NCBI GenBank assembly: GCA_016721865.1
Contig: JADKHF010000006.1
Span: 1-64,000 of the forward strand
From: Nitrosomonas sp.
GTDB lineage: Bacteria > Pseudomonadota > Gammaproteobacteria > Burkholderiales > Nitrosomonadaceae
DNA: 64,000 nt
Reading direction: 5' to 3'
In this document: piece by piece, positions 47,196 through 55,968 of the stretch
How the letters are laid out: each line of letters begins with the position of its first letter
How positions within the stretch are numbered: the stretch's first letter is position 1
Position numbers and translations under genes: made by a program
Notes under the pieces: generated by a model
What the model was told of the DNA's origin: nothing
Database searches by the model: none
The model's input: only the letters and a program-made list of their open reading frames with translations

Positions 47196-48638
47196 ATGTC
47201 TATTACACTTTACTGGCATGACTATGAAACTTTTGGCGCGGATCCACGGCGAGACCGGCCTGCTCAATTTGCCGGGGTTCGTACCGATGAGGCTTTGAAT
47301 GAAATAGGTGAGCCGCTGGTTATTTATTGTAAGCCAGCATGCGACTTCCTGCCGCATCCGGAAGCGTGCTTACTCACCGGAATTACGCCGCAACTAGCCA
47401 ATGAACGGGGAAAGCTTGAACCGGAATTTATTGCGCGTATTCATGCAGAATTTGCGCAACCGAATACCTGCGGAGTCGGCTACAATTCGCTGCGTTTTGA
47501 CGATGAAGTGACGCGCTTTACCCTCTATCGCAATTTCTATGATCCCTATGCGCGTGAATGGCAACAAGGCAATTCGCGTTGGGATATCATTGATCTGGTG
47601 CGTATGACGTATGCGCTACGTCCGTCTGGTATTGTCTGGCCGCAGCATGAAGAAGGCCAGCCCAGTTTCCGGTTGGAGGACTTAGTGTCTGCAAACGCTA
47701 TTCTGCATGAGTCTGCGCATGACGCTTTATCCGATGTGCGCGCAACCATCGCATTGGCCCGCCTGCTGCGCACACAGCAACCGCGTCTCTACGATTGGCT
47801 TTTTCAATTGCGCGATAAGCGCAAGGCTGCAACCCAGCTTGATTTATCCACCCACAATCCAGTTCTACACACAACACGCATGTACCCGGCCAAAACCGGC
47901 TGTACCTCGCTCGTAATGCCACTTATTATGGAGCCGGGAAACAACAATAGTGTGCTGGTTTATGATTTGCGCCAAGATCCGGACATGTTTCTACCGTTGG
48001 ATGCTGACGAACTGAGTCAATTGCTATTCACCCGCAACGACGATTTGCCCGAGGGCATGCAACGGCTACCTGTCAAATCAGTGAAAATTAATAAGTGCCC
48101 GGCGCTGGCGCCTCGTAATACCCTGGATGCCGAAGCCGCCGAACGCATCGCGCTCGATATGAACGCGTGTTACCGGCATTGGCAGAAATTGTGCGCAGTT
48201 CCGGATTTCTTCCAGCGCGTGGCGACAGCTTATACCAGCTGTACGTTTGAACATTCCGGCGATGTGGATGTGGCTTTGTATGATAGTTTCCTGGACAATG
48301 CGGATGCTTCATCATTGACACAGATACGTCGCGCCCGACCGAAAGAACTGGCAAAATTGCAATTTGATTTTTACGATAAGCGGCTACCAGAACTCCTATT
48401 CCGCTATCGTGCGCGTAACTGGCCGGAAACATTGAGCAAGACTGAATCCCGGCGATGGCATCAAATGTGCTTGCAACGCCTTACACAAGACACTGGTGGA
48501 GCGAATATTACCTTTGCCGAATTCTCAGCACAAATTGGATTATTGCGTAATGCAAGCATTACCGATGAAAATGCCCAGTGGATATTGGATGATCTGGAAG
48601 CCTGGGGTAAAAAATTACTGGCAGCTTGTCGGACTTAA
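47196..48638 (+). CDS. sbcB: Exodeoxyribonuclease I
   Basis: Processive 3'-5' single-strand DNA exonuclease used in repair and recombination. DEDDh active site: LYWHDYETFGADPRRDRPAQ (Exo I), GYNSLRFDDEVTRFTLYRNF (Exo II) and HDALSDVRATIALARLL (Exo III with His and Asp). The SH3-like and C-terminal domains follow (KINKCPALAPRNTLD, RARNWPETLSKTESRRWHQM). At 480 residues it is full length and free of breaks. Confidence 0.97.
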   Translation: MSITLYWHDYETFGADPRRDRPAQFAGVRTDEALNEIGEPLVIYCKPACDFLPHPEACLLTGITPQLANERGKLEPEFIARIHAEFAQPNTCGVGYNSLRFDDEVTRFTLYRNFYDPYAREWQQGNSRWDIIDLVRMTYALRPSGIVWPQHEEGQPSFRLEDLVSANAILHESAHDALSDVRATIALARLLRTQQPRLYDWLFQLRDKRKAATQLDLSTHNPVLHTTRMYPAKTGCTSLVMPLIMEPGNNNSVLVYDLRQDPDMFLPLDADELSQLLFTRNDDLPEGMQRLPVKSVKINKCPALAPRNTLDAEAAERIALDMNACYRHWQKLCAVPDFFQRVATAYTSCTFEHSGDVDVALYDSFLDNADASSLTQIRRARPKELAKLQFDFYDKRLPELLFRYRARNWPETLSKTESRRWHQMCLQRLTQDTGGANITFAEFSAQIGLLRNASITDENAQWILDDLEAWGKKLLAACRT

Positions 48639-49196
48639 GGTCAATCTGCTGCGCCAATGGAGAAACGGTTCATGTTTCCTCAATTTTTTATTGCATAGTC
48701 GCGCTATGCGCTTCTAAATAGAGAAAATCTGCACTCGTTCTCCCACATGGCTCTCTACGATCGCTTAAGTTGTGCAGGCTTATAAGTTTGTAAGAAACCT
48801 CTCGCATGGAGTAAATCCCTTGGTAGCAAAGATAGGAAATCTTGCACTCAAGCAATGTCTTCTATGAGTATCTAAACAAGAATACCATTTTAAAAGCAGG
48901 GGAATATTGCTATAAAAATCATGAATTTTCCTTGTTTGGGCGACGTTGGCGTGCTAGAATTTCAGTCCGATTAATTAGGATGTAGAAGATATCTATTACT
49001 AAGAAAATCTAAGATGCGGATAATAAGGAAATTCGGCCAAGGAATTGTAAATATCGTCAATCGTGATGTGGTTTTAACAAAGCAAAATTTTGACGTATGA
49101 CTTTCGTAAGCTGGCTGGACTAGTTAAGCGTTCAGGTTTGTGGCGTTCATAGTTGTGCCTTAAATCTGTAAAATTAGTAATCATGTGGGGGGGAAT
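48639..49196. other. Long intergenic region before the cytochrome oxidase operon
   Basis: About 558 bases without an acceptable gene. It presumably holds the cox promoter and a long leader. I found no convincing terminator after sbcB and no recognisable structured RNA; the last 20 bases contain GTGGGGGGG, the ribosome site region of coxB. Confidence 0.5.
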
Positions 49197-50018
49197 ATGA
49201 GAAGTAAATTAGTAGCAACCCTGGCGGGGGTCTTGGCTCTCGCTATGTATTCAAGTATGGCGGTAGGGTCTAAATATAATTTACCAGAGCCGCAAAGTAT
49301 CATCGCAAGAGAAACCTATGATATGCATATCTGGGTTATGTGGATCTGTTTGGTTATTTTTATTGGTGTATTTGGTGTCATGTTTTATTCTGTACTCAAG
49401 CACCGTAAATCTCTGGGTTACAAAGCAGCAAACTTTCATCACAGTACGACAGTAGAGATTATCTGGACTGTAATACCCTGTATTATTCTTGTCGTTATGG
49501 CATTTCCGGCGACTAAGACGGTTATTGCAATGAAGGATACTTCGAGTCCGGATATGACCATCAAAGCAACCGGTTATCAATGGATGTGGGGTTATGATTA
49601 TCTCCAGGGCGAAGGTGAAGGAATTAGTTTTTTCAGTAAATTGTCGACACCGAGAGCACAGGTTCAAAATAAAGAACCTAAAGGTGAAAACTATCTACTG
49701 GAAGTTGATAATCGCGTTGTTGTGCCGGTAGGTAAAAAAGTGCGTATTATTTTAACGGCGAATGATGTGCTTCACGCTTGGTGGGTACCGGCATTAGGTA
49801 TTAAGCAGGATGCTATTCCAGGTTTTATTCGTGATACATGGTTTACAGCAGATGCGCCAGGAATTTATCGTGGGCAATGTGCTGAATTGTGTGGTAAGGA
49901 TCACGGATTTATGCCGATCGTGGTAGAAGTGATGGAAGCAGATGAATATACAAAATGGGTGGCTGCTCAATTGAGTGCATCTGCAGTTAAAACATCAATG
50001 CATGTAGAAAATAAGTAA
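49197..50018 (+). CDS. coxB: Cytochrome c oxidase subunit II
   Basis: Carries the CuA centre that accepts electrons from cytochrome c. Signal peptide (TLAGVLALAMYSSMAVGS), two membrane helices (MWICLVIFIGVFGVMFYSVL; TVEIIWTVIPCIILVVMAF) and a cupredoxin domain with YQWMWGYDY, DVLHAWWVPALG and the CuA loop CAELCGKDHGFM, complete in all ligands. No fused cytochrome c domain. ATG 49197 follows a G-rich ribosome site. First gene of the cox operon; coxA begins 12 bases later. Confidence 0.97.
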   Translation: MRSKLVATLAGVLALAMYSSMAVGSKYNLPEPQSIIARETYDMHIWVMWICLVIFIGVFGVMFYSVLKHRKSLGYKAANFHHSTTVEIIWTVIPCIILVVMAFPATKTVIAMKDTSSPDMTIKATGYQWMWGYDYLQGEGEGISFFSKLSTPRAQVQNKEPKGENYLLEVDNRVVVPVGKKVRIILTANDVLHAWWVPALGIKQDAIPGFIRDTWFTADAPGIYRGQCAELCGKDHGFMPIVVEVMEADEYTKWVAAQLSASAVKTSMHVENK

Positions 50019-50030
50019 AAGGAGATAATT

Positions 50031-51617
50031 ATGGCAGCAGTACATGGTGACGCACACGGTCACGGACATGATGACCATCATCCCAGTGGAATAATGCGCT
50101 GGGTTACAACGACCAATCATAAAGATATTGGTACGATGTACTTATGGTTTAGTTTTGCTATGTTTCTGGTTGGTGGAACATTGGCAATGGGAATTCGCGC
50201 TGAGTTGTATCAGCCAGGTATTCAAATTTTGGAACCTGAGTTATTTAATCAATTTACAACTTTACATGGGTTGATAATGGTATTTGGTGCCATTATGCCG
50301 GCCTTTGTGGGTTTTGCTAACTGGCAAGTACCCCTGATGATTGGTGCGCCAGATATGGCTTTTGCGCGGATGAATAACTGGAGTTTCTGGTTATTGCCTG
50401 TAGCGGCAACACTGCTAGTAGGTTCATTCTTTGTGCCAGGCGGTGCAGCGGCGGGCGGCTGGACATTCTATCCTCCGCTTTCAACGCAGGGCGGTTTAGG
50501 CGTAGATCTGATGATTTTTGCAGTTCATATTTTAGGTGCTTCCTCAATTATGGGCTCAATTAATATCATCACGACCATTTTGAATATGCGTGCGCCAGGC
50601 ATGACGTTGATGAAGATGCCAATGTTTGTTTGGACATGGTTAATTACAGCTTATCTGTTGGTTCTGGTGATGCCAGTTCTGGCTGGTGTAGTAACTATGC
50701 TGTTGACAGATCGTCACTTTGGAACAAGTTTCTTTAATGCTGCTGGCGGTGGGGATCCAGTGATGTTTCAGCATATTTTTTGGTTCTTTGGTCATCCAGA
50801 AGTTTACATCATGATTCTGCCATCATTTGGTATTGTCTCTGAGGTTATTCCTACATTCTCACGTAAACCGCTGTTTGGCTATTCATCGATGGTTTATGCA
50901 ACTGCATCGATCGCGATTTTATCTTGTGTAGTGTGGGCGCATCATATGTTCACAGCGGGTATGCCTACAGTTGGGCAACTGTTTTTTATGTATGCAACAA
51001 TGCTGATCGCAGTGCCAACAGGGGTAAAAGTATTTAATTGGACCGCTACAATGTGGCGCGGATCAATGACATTTGAAACACCAATGCTATTTGCAATCGG
51101 TTTTATTTTCTTATTTGTAATCGGTGGCTTTAGTGGTGTGATCTGTGCGATTGTTCCAATTGATATACAAGTTCAAGACACTTATTATGTGATTGCACAT
51201 TTCCATTATGTACTTGTGTCTGGATCACTGTTTGCCTTATTTGCAGGCGCATATTACTGGATACCGAAATGGACCGGTCGCATGTATAACGAAACACTAG
51301 GTAAATGGCATTTCTGGTTATCTATGTTCTTCTTTAACATGACATTCTTTGTCCAGCATTTCTTGGGATTAGCTGGTATGCCACGTAGAATTCCAGATTA
51401 CAATTTGCAATTTGCTGATTTTAATATGATTTCTAGTCTTGGCGCCTTTGGATTTGGACTGACACAACTCCTTTTCCTCTACATTATGATTAATTGCATT
51501 CGTAGTGGAGAAAAAGCACCGCAGTTGCCGTGGGATGGTGCAACAACTTTGGAATGGACGCATTTGCCAACACCTGCGCCTTACCATAGTTTTGAAAACC
51601 CACCGATTGTTAAATAA
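50031..51617 (+). CDS. coxA: Cytochrome c oxidase subunit I
   Basis: Catalytic subunit with low-spin heme, heme-copper centre and proton channels. Twelve membrane helices. Ligands seen: TTLHGLIMVFGAIMP (low-spin heme His), WFFGHPEVYIMILPSFG (CuB His with cross-linked Tyr and channel Glu), VVWAHHMFTAG (two CuB His), DTYYVIAHFHYVLVSG (both heme axial His). The Glu in GHPEVY assigns it to the A1 (aa3-like) class. A His-rich start (HGDAHGHGHDDHH) is unusual. 528 residues, normal. Confidence 0.98.
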   Translation: MAAVHGDAHGHGHDDHHPSGIMRWVTTTNHKDIGTMYLWFSFAMFLVGGTLAMGIRAELYQPGIQILEPELFNQFTTLHGLIMVFGAIMPAFVGFANWQVPLMIGAPDMAFARMNNWSFWLLPVAATLLVGSFFVPGGAAAGGWTFYPPLSTQGGLGVDLMIFAVHILGASSIMGSINIITTILNMRAPGMTLMKMPMFVWTWLITAYLLVLVMPVLAGVVTMLLTDRHFGTSFFNAAGGGDPVMFQHIFWFFGHPEVYIMILPSFGIVSEVIPTFSRKPLFGYSSMVYATASIAILSCVVWAHHMFTAGMPTVGQLFFMYATMLIAVPTGVKVFNWTATMWRGSMTFETPMLFAIGFIFLFVIGGFSGVICAIVPIDIQVQDTYYVIAHFHYVLVSGSLFALFAGAYYWIPKWTGRMYNETLGKWHFWLSMFFFNMTFFVQHFLGLAGMPRRIPDYNLQFADFNMISSLGAFGFGLTQLLFLYIMINCIRSGEKAPQLPWDGATTLEWTHLPTPAPYHSFENPPIVK

Positions 51618-51635
51618 AGACAGTAAGAGAAACGT

Positions 51636-51746
51636 ATGTCACAAGAAACAGAAGCAGAGTTAAAGCGTAAGAAATACAGAACAGCGATGTTTCTTTTAAT
51701 TACAGTTCTGGCTCTTTATTTAGTGGTTATTATCAAACAATGGTAG
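51636..51746 (+). CDS. Small single-helix cytochrome oxidase assembly protein
   Basis: A 36-residue protein, MSQETEAELKRKKYRTAMF followed by a hydrophobic helix (LLITVLALYLVVIIKQW). A charged N-terminus plus one membrane helix, placed between coxA and cox11, fits the small cytochrome oxidase assembly protein often found there in betaproteobacteria. Its stop overlaps the cox11 start (ATGGTAGATA region), and AAGAGAAACGT upstream could serve as ribosome site. Likely to be missed by automatic annotation because of its size. Confidence 0.8.
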   Translation: MSQETEAELKRKKYRTAMFLLITVLALYLVVIIKQW

Positions 51747-52285
51747 ATAAGGAATTAGAAATAAATATAGTAATGATGAAAAAGTTGTTGGTTTTCTCAT
51801 TGATAATGTTTGTTTTTGGATATGCTCTTGTACCATTTTATGAGAAGTTCTGTGAAGTAACGGGAATTAATAATCTGCTGCAACCGGACGTACTGGTTAA
51901 AGATAACTGGGTGGATGAGGAGCGTTGGATAACAGTTGAATTTGATGCCAACACAAGAGGTTTGCCTTGGCAATTTAAACCGCTCCAATCCAGCGCTCGT
52001 ATTCATCCAGGTCAACCAGTCAATGTGATGTACGAAATTACAAATGATTCAGATCGCGAAATTAACGGGCAAGCAATACCCAGTTATAGTCCACGTTTTT
52101 TGGATAAACATTTGAAAAAATTTGAGTGTTTTTGTTTTACAAAACAGGTTCTCAAGCCAAATGAAACCAGGCAGATGCCAGTGCAATTTGTGATTGAACC
52201 AAGCTTGCCAGCAGATATACAGACTGTAACTATTTCATACACATTTTTTGAATTACCTGACGGCGTAAGCGCGGTCAAAAAATAA
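51740..52285 (+). CDS. ctaG: Cytochrome c oxidase assembly protein CtaG/Cox11
   Basis: Membrane-anchored copper chaperone delivering CuB to subunit I. One N-terminal helix (KKLLVFSLIMFVFGYALVPF), then an immunoglobulin-like periplasmic domain with EKFCEVTGIN, SYSPRFLDKHLKKFECFCF, where CFCF is the copper-binding motif, and a typical EPSLPADIQTVTISYTFF end. 181 residues. ATG 51740 overlaps the preceding small gene; an internal ATG at 51773 (MMKKLL) is an alternative. Confidence 0.95.
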   Translation: MVDKELEINIVMMKKLLVFSLIMFVFGYALVPFYEKFCEVTGINNLLQPDVLVKDNWVDEERWITVEFDANTRGLPWQFKPLQSSARIHPGQPVNVMYEITNDSDREINGQAIPSYSPRFLDKHLKKFECFCFTKQVLKPNETRQMPVQFVIEPSLPADIQTVTISYTFFELPDGVSAVKK

Positions 52286-52298
52286 GGAAACTAAAGGA

Positions 52299-52508
52299 GT
52301 GGACAAAATTAATGACAAACAAGCCAGTGCAAGTATCTGGCAAATTGCAAAAGCAGTCATGTCCGCCTTTATGGGAATTCGTAAAAAAAGTGATCTTGAA
52401 AACGATGCGGCAATATTGAAACCAGTCCATGTAATTATAGGTGGGATTATTGGAGCGATCCTGTTTGTAACTGGTGTTTTGTTAGTGGTTAAATTTGTTC
52501 TCAGTTAG
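52299..52508 (+). CDS. DUF2970 small membrane protein
   Basis: A 69-residue protein with one helix (VHVIIGGIIGAILFVTGVLL) preceded by WQIAKAVMSAFMGIRKKSDLE, the DUF2970 pattern found beside cox11/coxC in betaproteobacteria. Starts at GTG 52299, immediately after AAAGGA. Role in oxidase assembly is inferred from context only. Confidence 0.85.
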   Translation: MDKINDKQASASIWQIAKAVMSAFMGIRKKSDLENDAAILKPVHVIIGGIIGAILFVTGVLLVVKFVLS

Positions 52509-52541
52509 AAATTGAATAATCATAAGTAGGAGGAGATAAGA

Positions 52542-53399
52542 ATGAGTCAAGAATCCGGGCACTATTATGTCCCAGCTCCATCAGCATATCCAATAATTGG
52601 ATCAACTGCATTATTATGCATGACGTCTGGTGCAGCCTTAACCTTTAATAAAATAGAGATTGGTTATGGCCTTCTTGCAATAGGTTTTGCCATCCTGATT
52701 TATATGTTGTTTGGATGGTTTGGGACTGTAGCAAGAGAAAGTGAGAGCGGAAAGTTTAATCAGCAAGTAGATTTGTCCTTTCGTTGGGGAATGAGCTGGT
52801 TTATTTTTACTGAAGTGATGTTCTTCTGCGCATTTTTCGGCGCATTGTTTTATATGCGTAACTTATCCATTCCTTGGTTGGCAGAAGAAAGTTCAGTGTT
52901 AGGAAATAGCTTCTGGTCATCCTATGATGGTACCTGGCCGACAGCAGGACCTGGAGTACATGAGCAATTTACTCCAATGGGCGCCTGGGGCCTGCCTGCC
53001 TTCAATACGATGTTACTATTATTGTCTGGCGTCACCTGTACTCTGGAACACCATGCACTGAAAGAAAACAGACGCGATGGTCTCAAAAAATGGTTACTTG
53101 CGACCATATTTTTAGGTGCTTTATTCATAGGCTGCCAAGCTTATGAATATATACATGCCTACAATGACCTGAATCTGAAGATGACAACGGGAGCCTATGG
53201 CTCAACCTTTTTCATGTTGACAGGATTTCACGGGTTCCATGTAACTGTCGGCGCAATTATGCTGACAGTAATCTACTTCCGTAGTTTAGCAGGGCACTTT
53301 ACACCTGAACATCACTTTGGTTTTGAAGGCGTAGCTTGGTACTGGCACTTTGTTGACGTGGTATGGCTAGGACTGTTTATTTTTGTTTATTTAATGTAA
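52542..53399 (+). CDS. coxC: Cytochrome c oxidase subunit III
   Basis: Seven-helix subunit that stabilises the oxidase. Features: WGMSWFIFTEVMFFCAFFGA with the conserved Glu of helix III, TCTLEHHALKENRRDGLKKW, FMLTGFHGFHVTVGAIMLTV and GVAWYWHFVDVVWLGLFIFV. 285 residues with a normal C-terminus. An AGGAG site lies upstream. A strong hairpin follows, so the first cox transcript likely ends here. Confidence 0.97.
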   Translation: MSQESGHYYVPAPSAYPIIGSTALLCMTSGAALTFNKIEIGYGLLAIGFAILIYMLFGWFGTVARESESGKFNQQVDLSFRWGMSWFIFTEVMFFCAFFGALFYMRNLSIPWLAEESSVLGNSFWSSYDGTWPTAGPGVHEQFTPMGAWGLPAFNTMLLLLSGVTCTLEHHALKENRRDGLKKWLLATIFLGALFIGCQAYEYIHAYNDLNLKMTTGAYGSTFFMLTGFHGFHVTVGAIMLTVIYFRSLAGHFTPEHHFGFEGVAWYWHFVDVVWLGLFIFVYLM

Positions 53400-53422
53400 A
53401 AACAAACAGGTAGTATAGAAAA

Positions 53423-53498
53423 GGATTCCAGTTTTTACACTAATGAAAAATAGCTAGAAAAAAAACTTCTAGTAATGTGTAAAAGACTGGAATCTTTG
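53423..53498 (+). terminator. Long hairpin after coxC
   Basis: GATTCCAGT (53424-53432) pairs with ACTGGAATC (53486-53494), with further pairing TTTACAC/GTGTAAA and an inner CTAGAA/TTCTAG stem, then a T-rich tract. Separates coxC from surf1. Confidence 0.8.
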
Positions 53499-53615
53499 TT
53501 TCTTAAATTAAGAAAAGAAGATCAATTAACTTTTCTCTAAAGCTGACTAATAATATAGGATGTTTTTTCCTAAAGTTAGCCGTCAATCGAGTATCAAAAT
53601 TTATACAGACAGAAA

Positions 53616-54344
53616 ATGATTGTATTGGGATACCGCTTTGAACCAAAGTTATGGGCAGTTTTAGTTACCGTAGTATTTGTAATCATTTTTATTGAGCTGG
53701 GTAAGTGGCAATTATCTCGTGCAGATGAAAAAAATGCGCGTCATGCACTTCTTGAGCAATATGCAAAGCAACCTGCAGTGACATTGCCAGTTACTCTAGT
53801 CAAATTAGAAGATTTTCAGTATCGAGAAGTTGAAGTACAGGGCGAATATCTTACGGAATACACAATCTTTCTGGATAATAAAACTCATCAGGGACTTGCA
53901 GGTTATCACGTAATTACACCCCTTAGGGTTTTGAATAGTGCGCTACTTGTTGTGATCAATAGAGGCTGGATTGCAACGGGAAATGATAGATCAGTATTGC
54001 CGTATGTAAATGATATTAATGGTTTTGTTAAAGTAAATGGATTAGTGGTAGCACCAGAACTTCGAACATTAAAGCTCTCTGAAATGGTAACAAAAGGAAG
54101 GGTTTGGGATAACTTTAATCTGCAGCGCTATCAGGAGGAAACAGGACAAGAAATGCAACCCCTGATGATTTTACAAAAAAATCAAGCGGAAGATGGTTTG
54201 ATACGTGATTGGACTAGGCCGGATTCAGGTGCTGACAAAAATTTAGGATATGCAGTTCAATGGTTTTTATTAGCGGCAACCGCAGTAATTATTTTCTTAG
54301 TGTTGAATGTTAAACGAAAAAATTCAAAAATCGAACAGACGTAA
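53616..54344 (+). CDS. SURF1-family oxidase assembly protein
   Basis: Inner-membrane protein that helps insert heme A into subunit I. Two helices (LWAVLVTVVFVIIFIELGKW; VQWFLLAATAVIIFLVLNV) flank a periplasmic domain with LGKWQLSRADEKNARHALLE, YREVEVQGEYLTEYTIFLDN, GLAGYHVITPLRV and VVINRGWIA. 242 residues, normal. Its 3' end overlaps the next gene by 38 bases. Confidence 0.94.
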   Translation: MIVLGYRFEPKLWAVLVTVVFVIIFIELGKWQLSRADEKNARHALLEQYAKQPAVTLPVTLVKLEDFQYREVEVQGEYLTEYTIFLDNKTHQGLAGYHVITPLRVLNSALLVVINRGWIATGNDRSVLPYVNDINGFVKVNGLVVAPELRTLKLSEMVTKGRVWDNFNLQRYQEETGQEMQPLMILQKNQAEDGLIRDWTRPDSGADKNLGYAVQWFLLAATAVIIFLVLNVKRKNSKIEQT

Positions 54345-54888
54345 ATTTTTACTACTGTTGGCATTAATGTGTGCTCCGGTTGTAATTTCTTATGCCTTAT
54401 ATTTTCTGGAATATAGACCAGAAAGCAAACACTATGGTGATTTGATACCGATTGTTAAAGTAGCAGGTAATGGTACAAACCAGGCTGATAATACGATTCT
54501 TCGCATGAAGGATCTGCATGGTAAATGGATATTGGTAACAGTTGATTCTGGGCACTGTGATGAAGCTTGTCAGGCAAAATTATATTTTATGCGCCAAGTT
54601 CGTTTAGTTCAGGGAAAAGAGAAGCATCGAATAGAACGGTTATGGCTAGTGAACGACGATGTCGTTCCAGATGCGGAATTAGTAAAACAGTTTGAAGGCA
54701 CATTATTTGTCAATGCAAAGGATAGTGAGATTCTTGGTTTTATTGAAACAAAAGAAATACAAACAAAACATATCTACATGATTGATCCAATTGGTAATTT
54801 GATGATGCGTTTTCCAGAAAACGTAGATGGTACGAAAATGGGTCATGACATAAAACGATTGTTACATGTTTCGCAATTAGAACATTAA
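54307..54888 (+). CDS. Sco-like thioredoxin-fold protein of the oxidase cluster
   Basis: A 193-residue protein with one N-terminal helix (RKFLLLLALMCAPVVISYAL) and a thioredoxin-like domain. The redox/copper motif reads SGHCDEACQAKLYFMRQV (CxxxC as in Sco), but the usual Sco histidine near the end is not evident in the DPIGNLMMRFPENVDGTKMG stretch. Genes of this type sit between surf1 and ctaA/ctaB in betaproteobacteria. Probably a copper or thiol-handling assembly factor. Confidence 0.8.
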   Translation: MLNEKIQKSNRRKFLLLLALMCAPVVISYALYFLEYRPESKHYGDLIPIVKVAGNGTNQADNTILRMKDLHGKWILVTVDSGHCDEACQAKLYFMRQVRLVQGKEKHRIERLWLVNDDVVPDAELVKQFEGTLFVNAKDSEILGFIETKEIQTKHIYMIDPIGNLMMRFPENVDGTKMGHDIKRLLHVSQLEH

Positions 54889-54973
54889 GATTACTTTAAT
54901 ATTCCTGCAGACTAGATCTGCTTGAATCTGTATATAAAATATTCAATGCAAATGAATAAAGGAGATCAAAGAC

Positions 54974-55867
54974 ATGTCTACTAGTATGACTTGGCATGAA
55001 ACAGCAACGCGTATTAATCAATTCTACCGTTTAACTAAACCGCGTGTTGTATCGCTGATTGTTTTTACCGCGGTTATCGGTATGTTTCTGGCAGTACCCG
55101 GTGCAGTACCCCTAGATATCCTGATCTTCGGTACGATAGGTATTGCGCTTGTGGCCGGAGCTGCTGCTGCATTAAATTGCTTGGTAGAACAGAAGATGGA
55201 CGCTGTTATGGCGCGAACAAAAGGAAGACCGTTGCCCCAAGGAAAAGTGAGTGTTCCAGAAACTCTGTTTTTTCTAATGATTGTCGGAGGGCTGGGTCTT
55301 TTCATTTTGTATCACTGGATTAATGAGCTTACCATGTGGCTGACACTGGGGACATTCGTAGGATATGCCATTATTTACACAGTGATTTTGAAACCACTTA
55401 CACCACAAAATATCGTAATAGGGGGCGCATCAGGTGCCATGCCGCCTGTACTTGGCTGGGCAGCGGTTACAGGCGAAGTTACTGCGGATGCTCTGTTGTT
55501 ATTTTTGATTATCTTTGCCTGGACACCGCCCCATTTTTGGGCGCTTGCGCTGTACAGAAAAAATGAATATGCATCGATTGGTATGCCTATGCTTCCAGTG
55601 ACACATGGTGACCAATTTACAAAATTGCATGTGCTGTTGTATACAATTATTCTGTGTATTGTGACAACCCTGCCTTATATCACTCAAATGAGTGGATTGA
55701 TTTATCTGGCAAGTTCGGTAGTGTTAAATGGTATCTTTATGTACTACGCAATAGAAATTTACCGCAATTATAGTGATCAATTGGCACGGGAAGCATTCCG
55801 TTATTCGATACTCTATCTTGCACTGTTATTCGTAGCACTGTTAGTAGATCATTACTTCTTTGTTTAG
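54974..55867 (+). CDS. ctaB: Protoheme IX farnesyltransferase (heme O synthase)
   Basis: UbiA-type prenyltransferase converting heme B to heme O. About eight or nine helices; active-site loops NCLVEQKMDAVMARTKGRPL and YTVILKPLTPQNIVIGGASG, then FAWTPPHFWALALYRKNEYA with the second acidic region. 297 residues. Usually followed in the pathway by heme A synthase (CtaA), which is not encoded in this cluster. AAAGGAG ribosome site 8 bases upstream. Confidence 0.96.
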   Translation: MSTSMTWHETATRINQFYRLTKPRVVSLIVFTAVIGMFLAVPGAVPLDILIFGTIGIALVAGAAAALNCLVEQKMDAVMARTKGRPLPQGKVSVPETLFFLMIVGGLGLFILYHWINELTMWLTLGTFVGYAIIYTVILKPLTPQNIVIGGASGAMPPVLGWAAVTGEVTADALLLFLIIFAWTPPHFWALALYRKNEYASIGMPMLPVTHGDQFTKLHVLLYTIILCIVTTLPYITQMSGLIYLASSVVLNGIFMYYAIEIYRNYSDQLAREAFRYSILYLALLFVALLVDHYFFV

Positions 55868-55893
55868 AATTTAAGTATTAACTATCAGAAACA

Positions 55894-55945
55894 TTGCGCT
55901 TGTAATATATGATGAGGATATGTACGTCGCATATTACAAGCGCAA
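55894..55945. terminator. Bidirectional hairpin between ctaB and the FAD-linked oxidase
   Basis: TTGCGCTTGTAATAT (55894-55908) and its exact complement (55931-55945) form a 15-base stem between two convergent genes. No long T tract, but position and stem support a terminator. Confidence 0.75.
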
Positions 55946-55968
55946 ATTAAACATAGTTCTCAGATTGG

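Noticed and set aside
48639..49196. tRNA or riboswitch in the coxB leader
   Set aside because: No T-loop, anticodon-arm or conserved riboswitch core could be recognised by eye.
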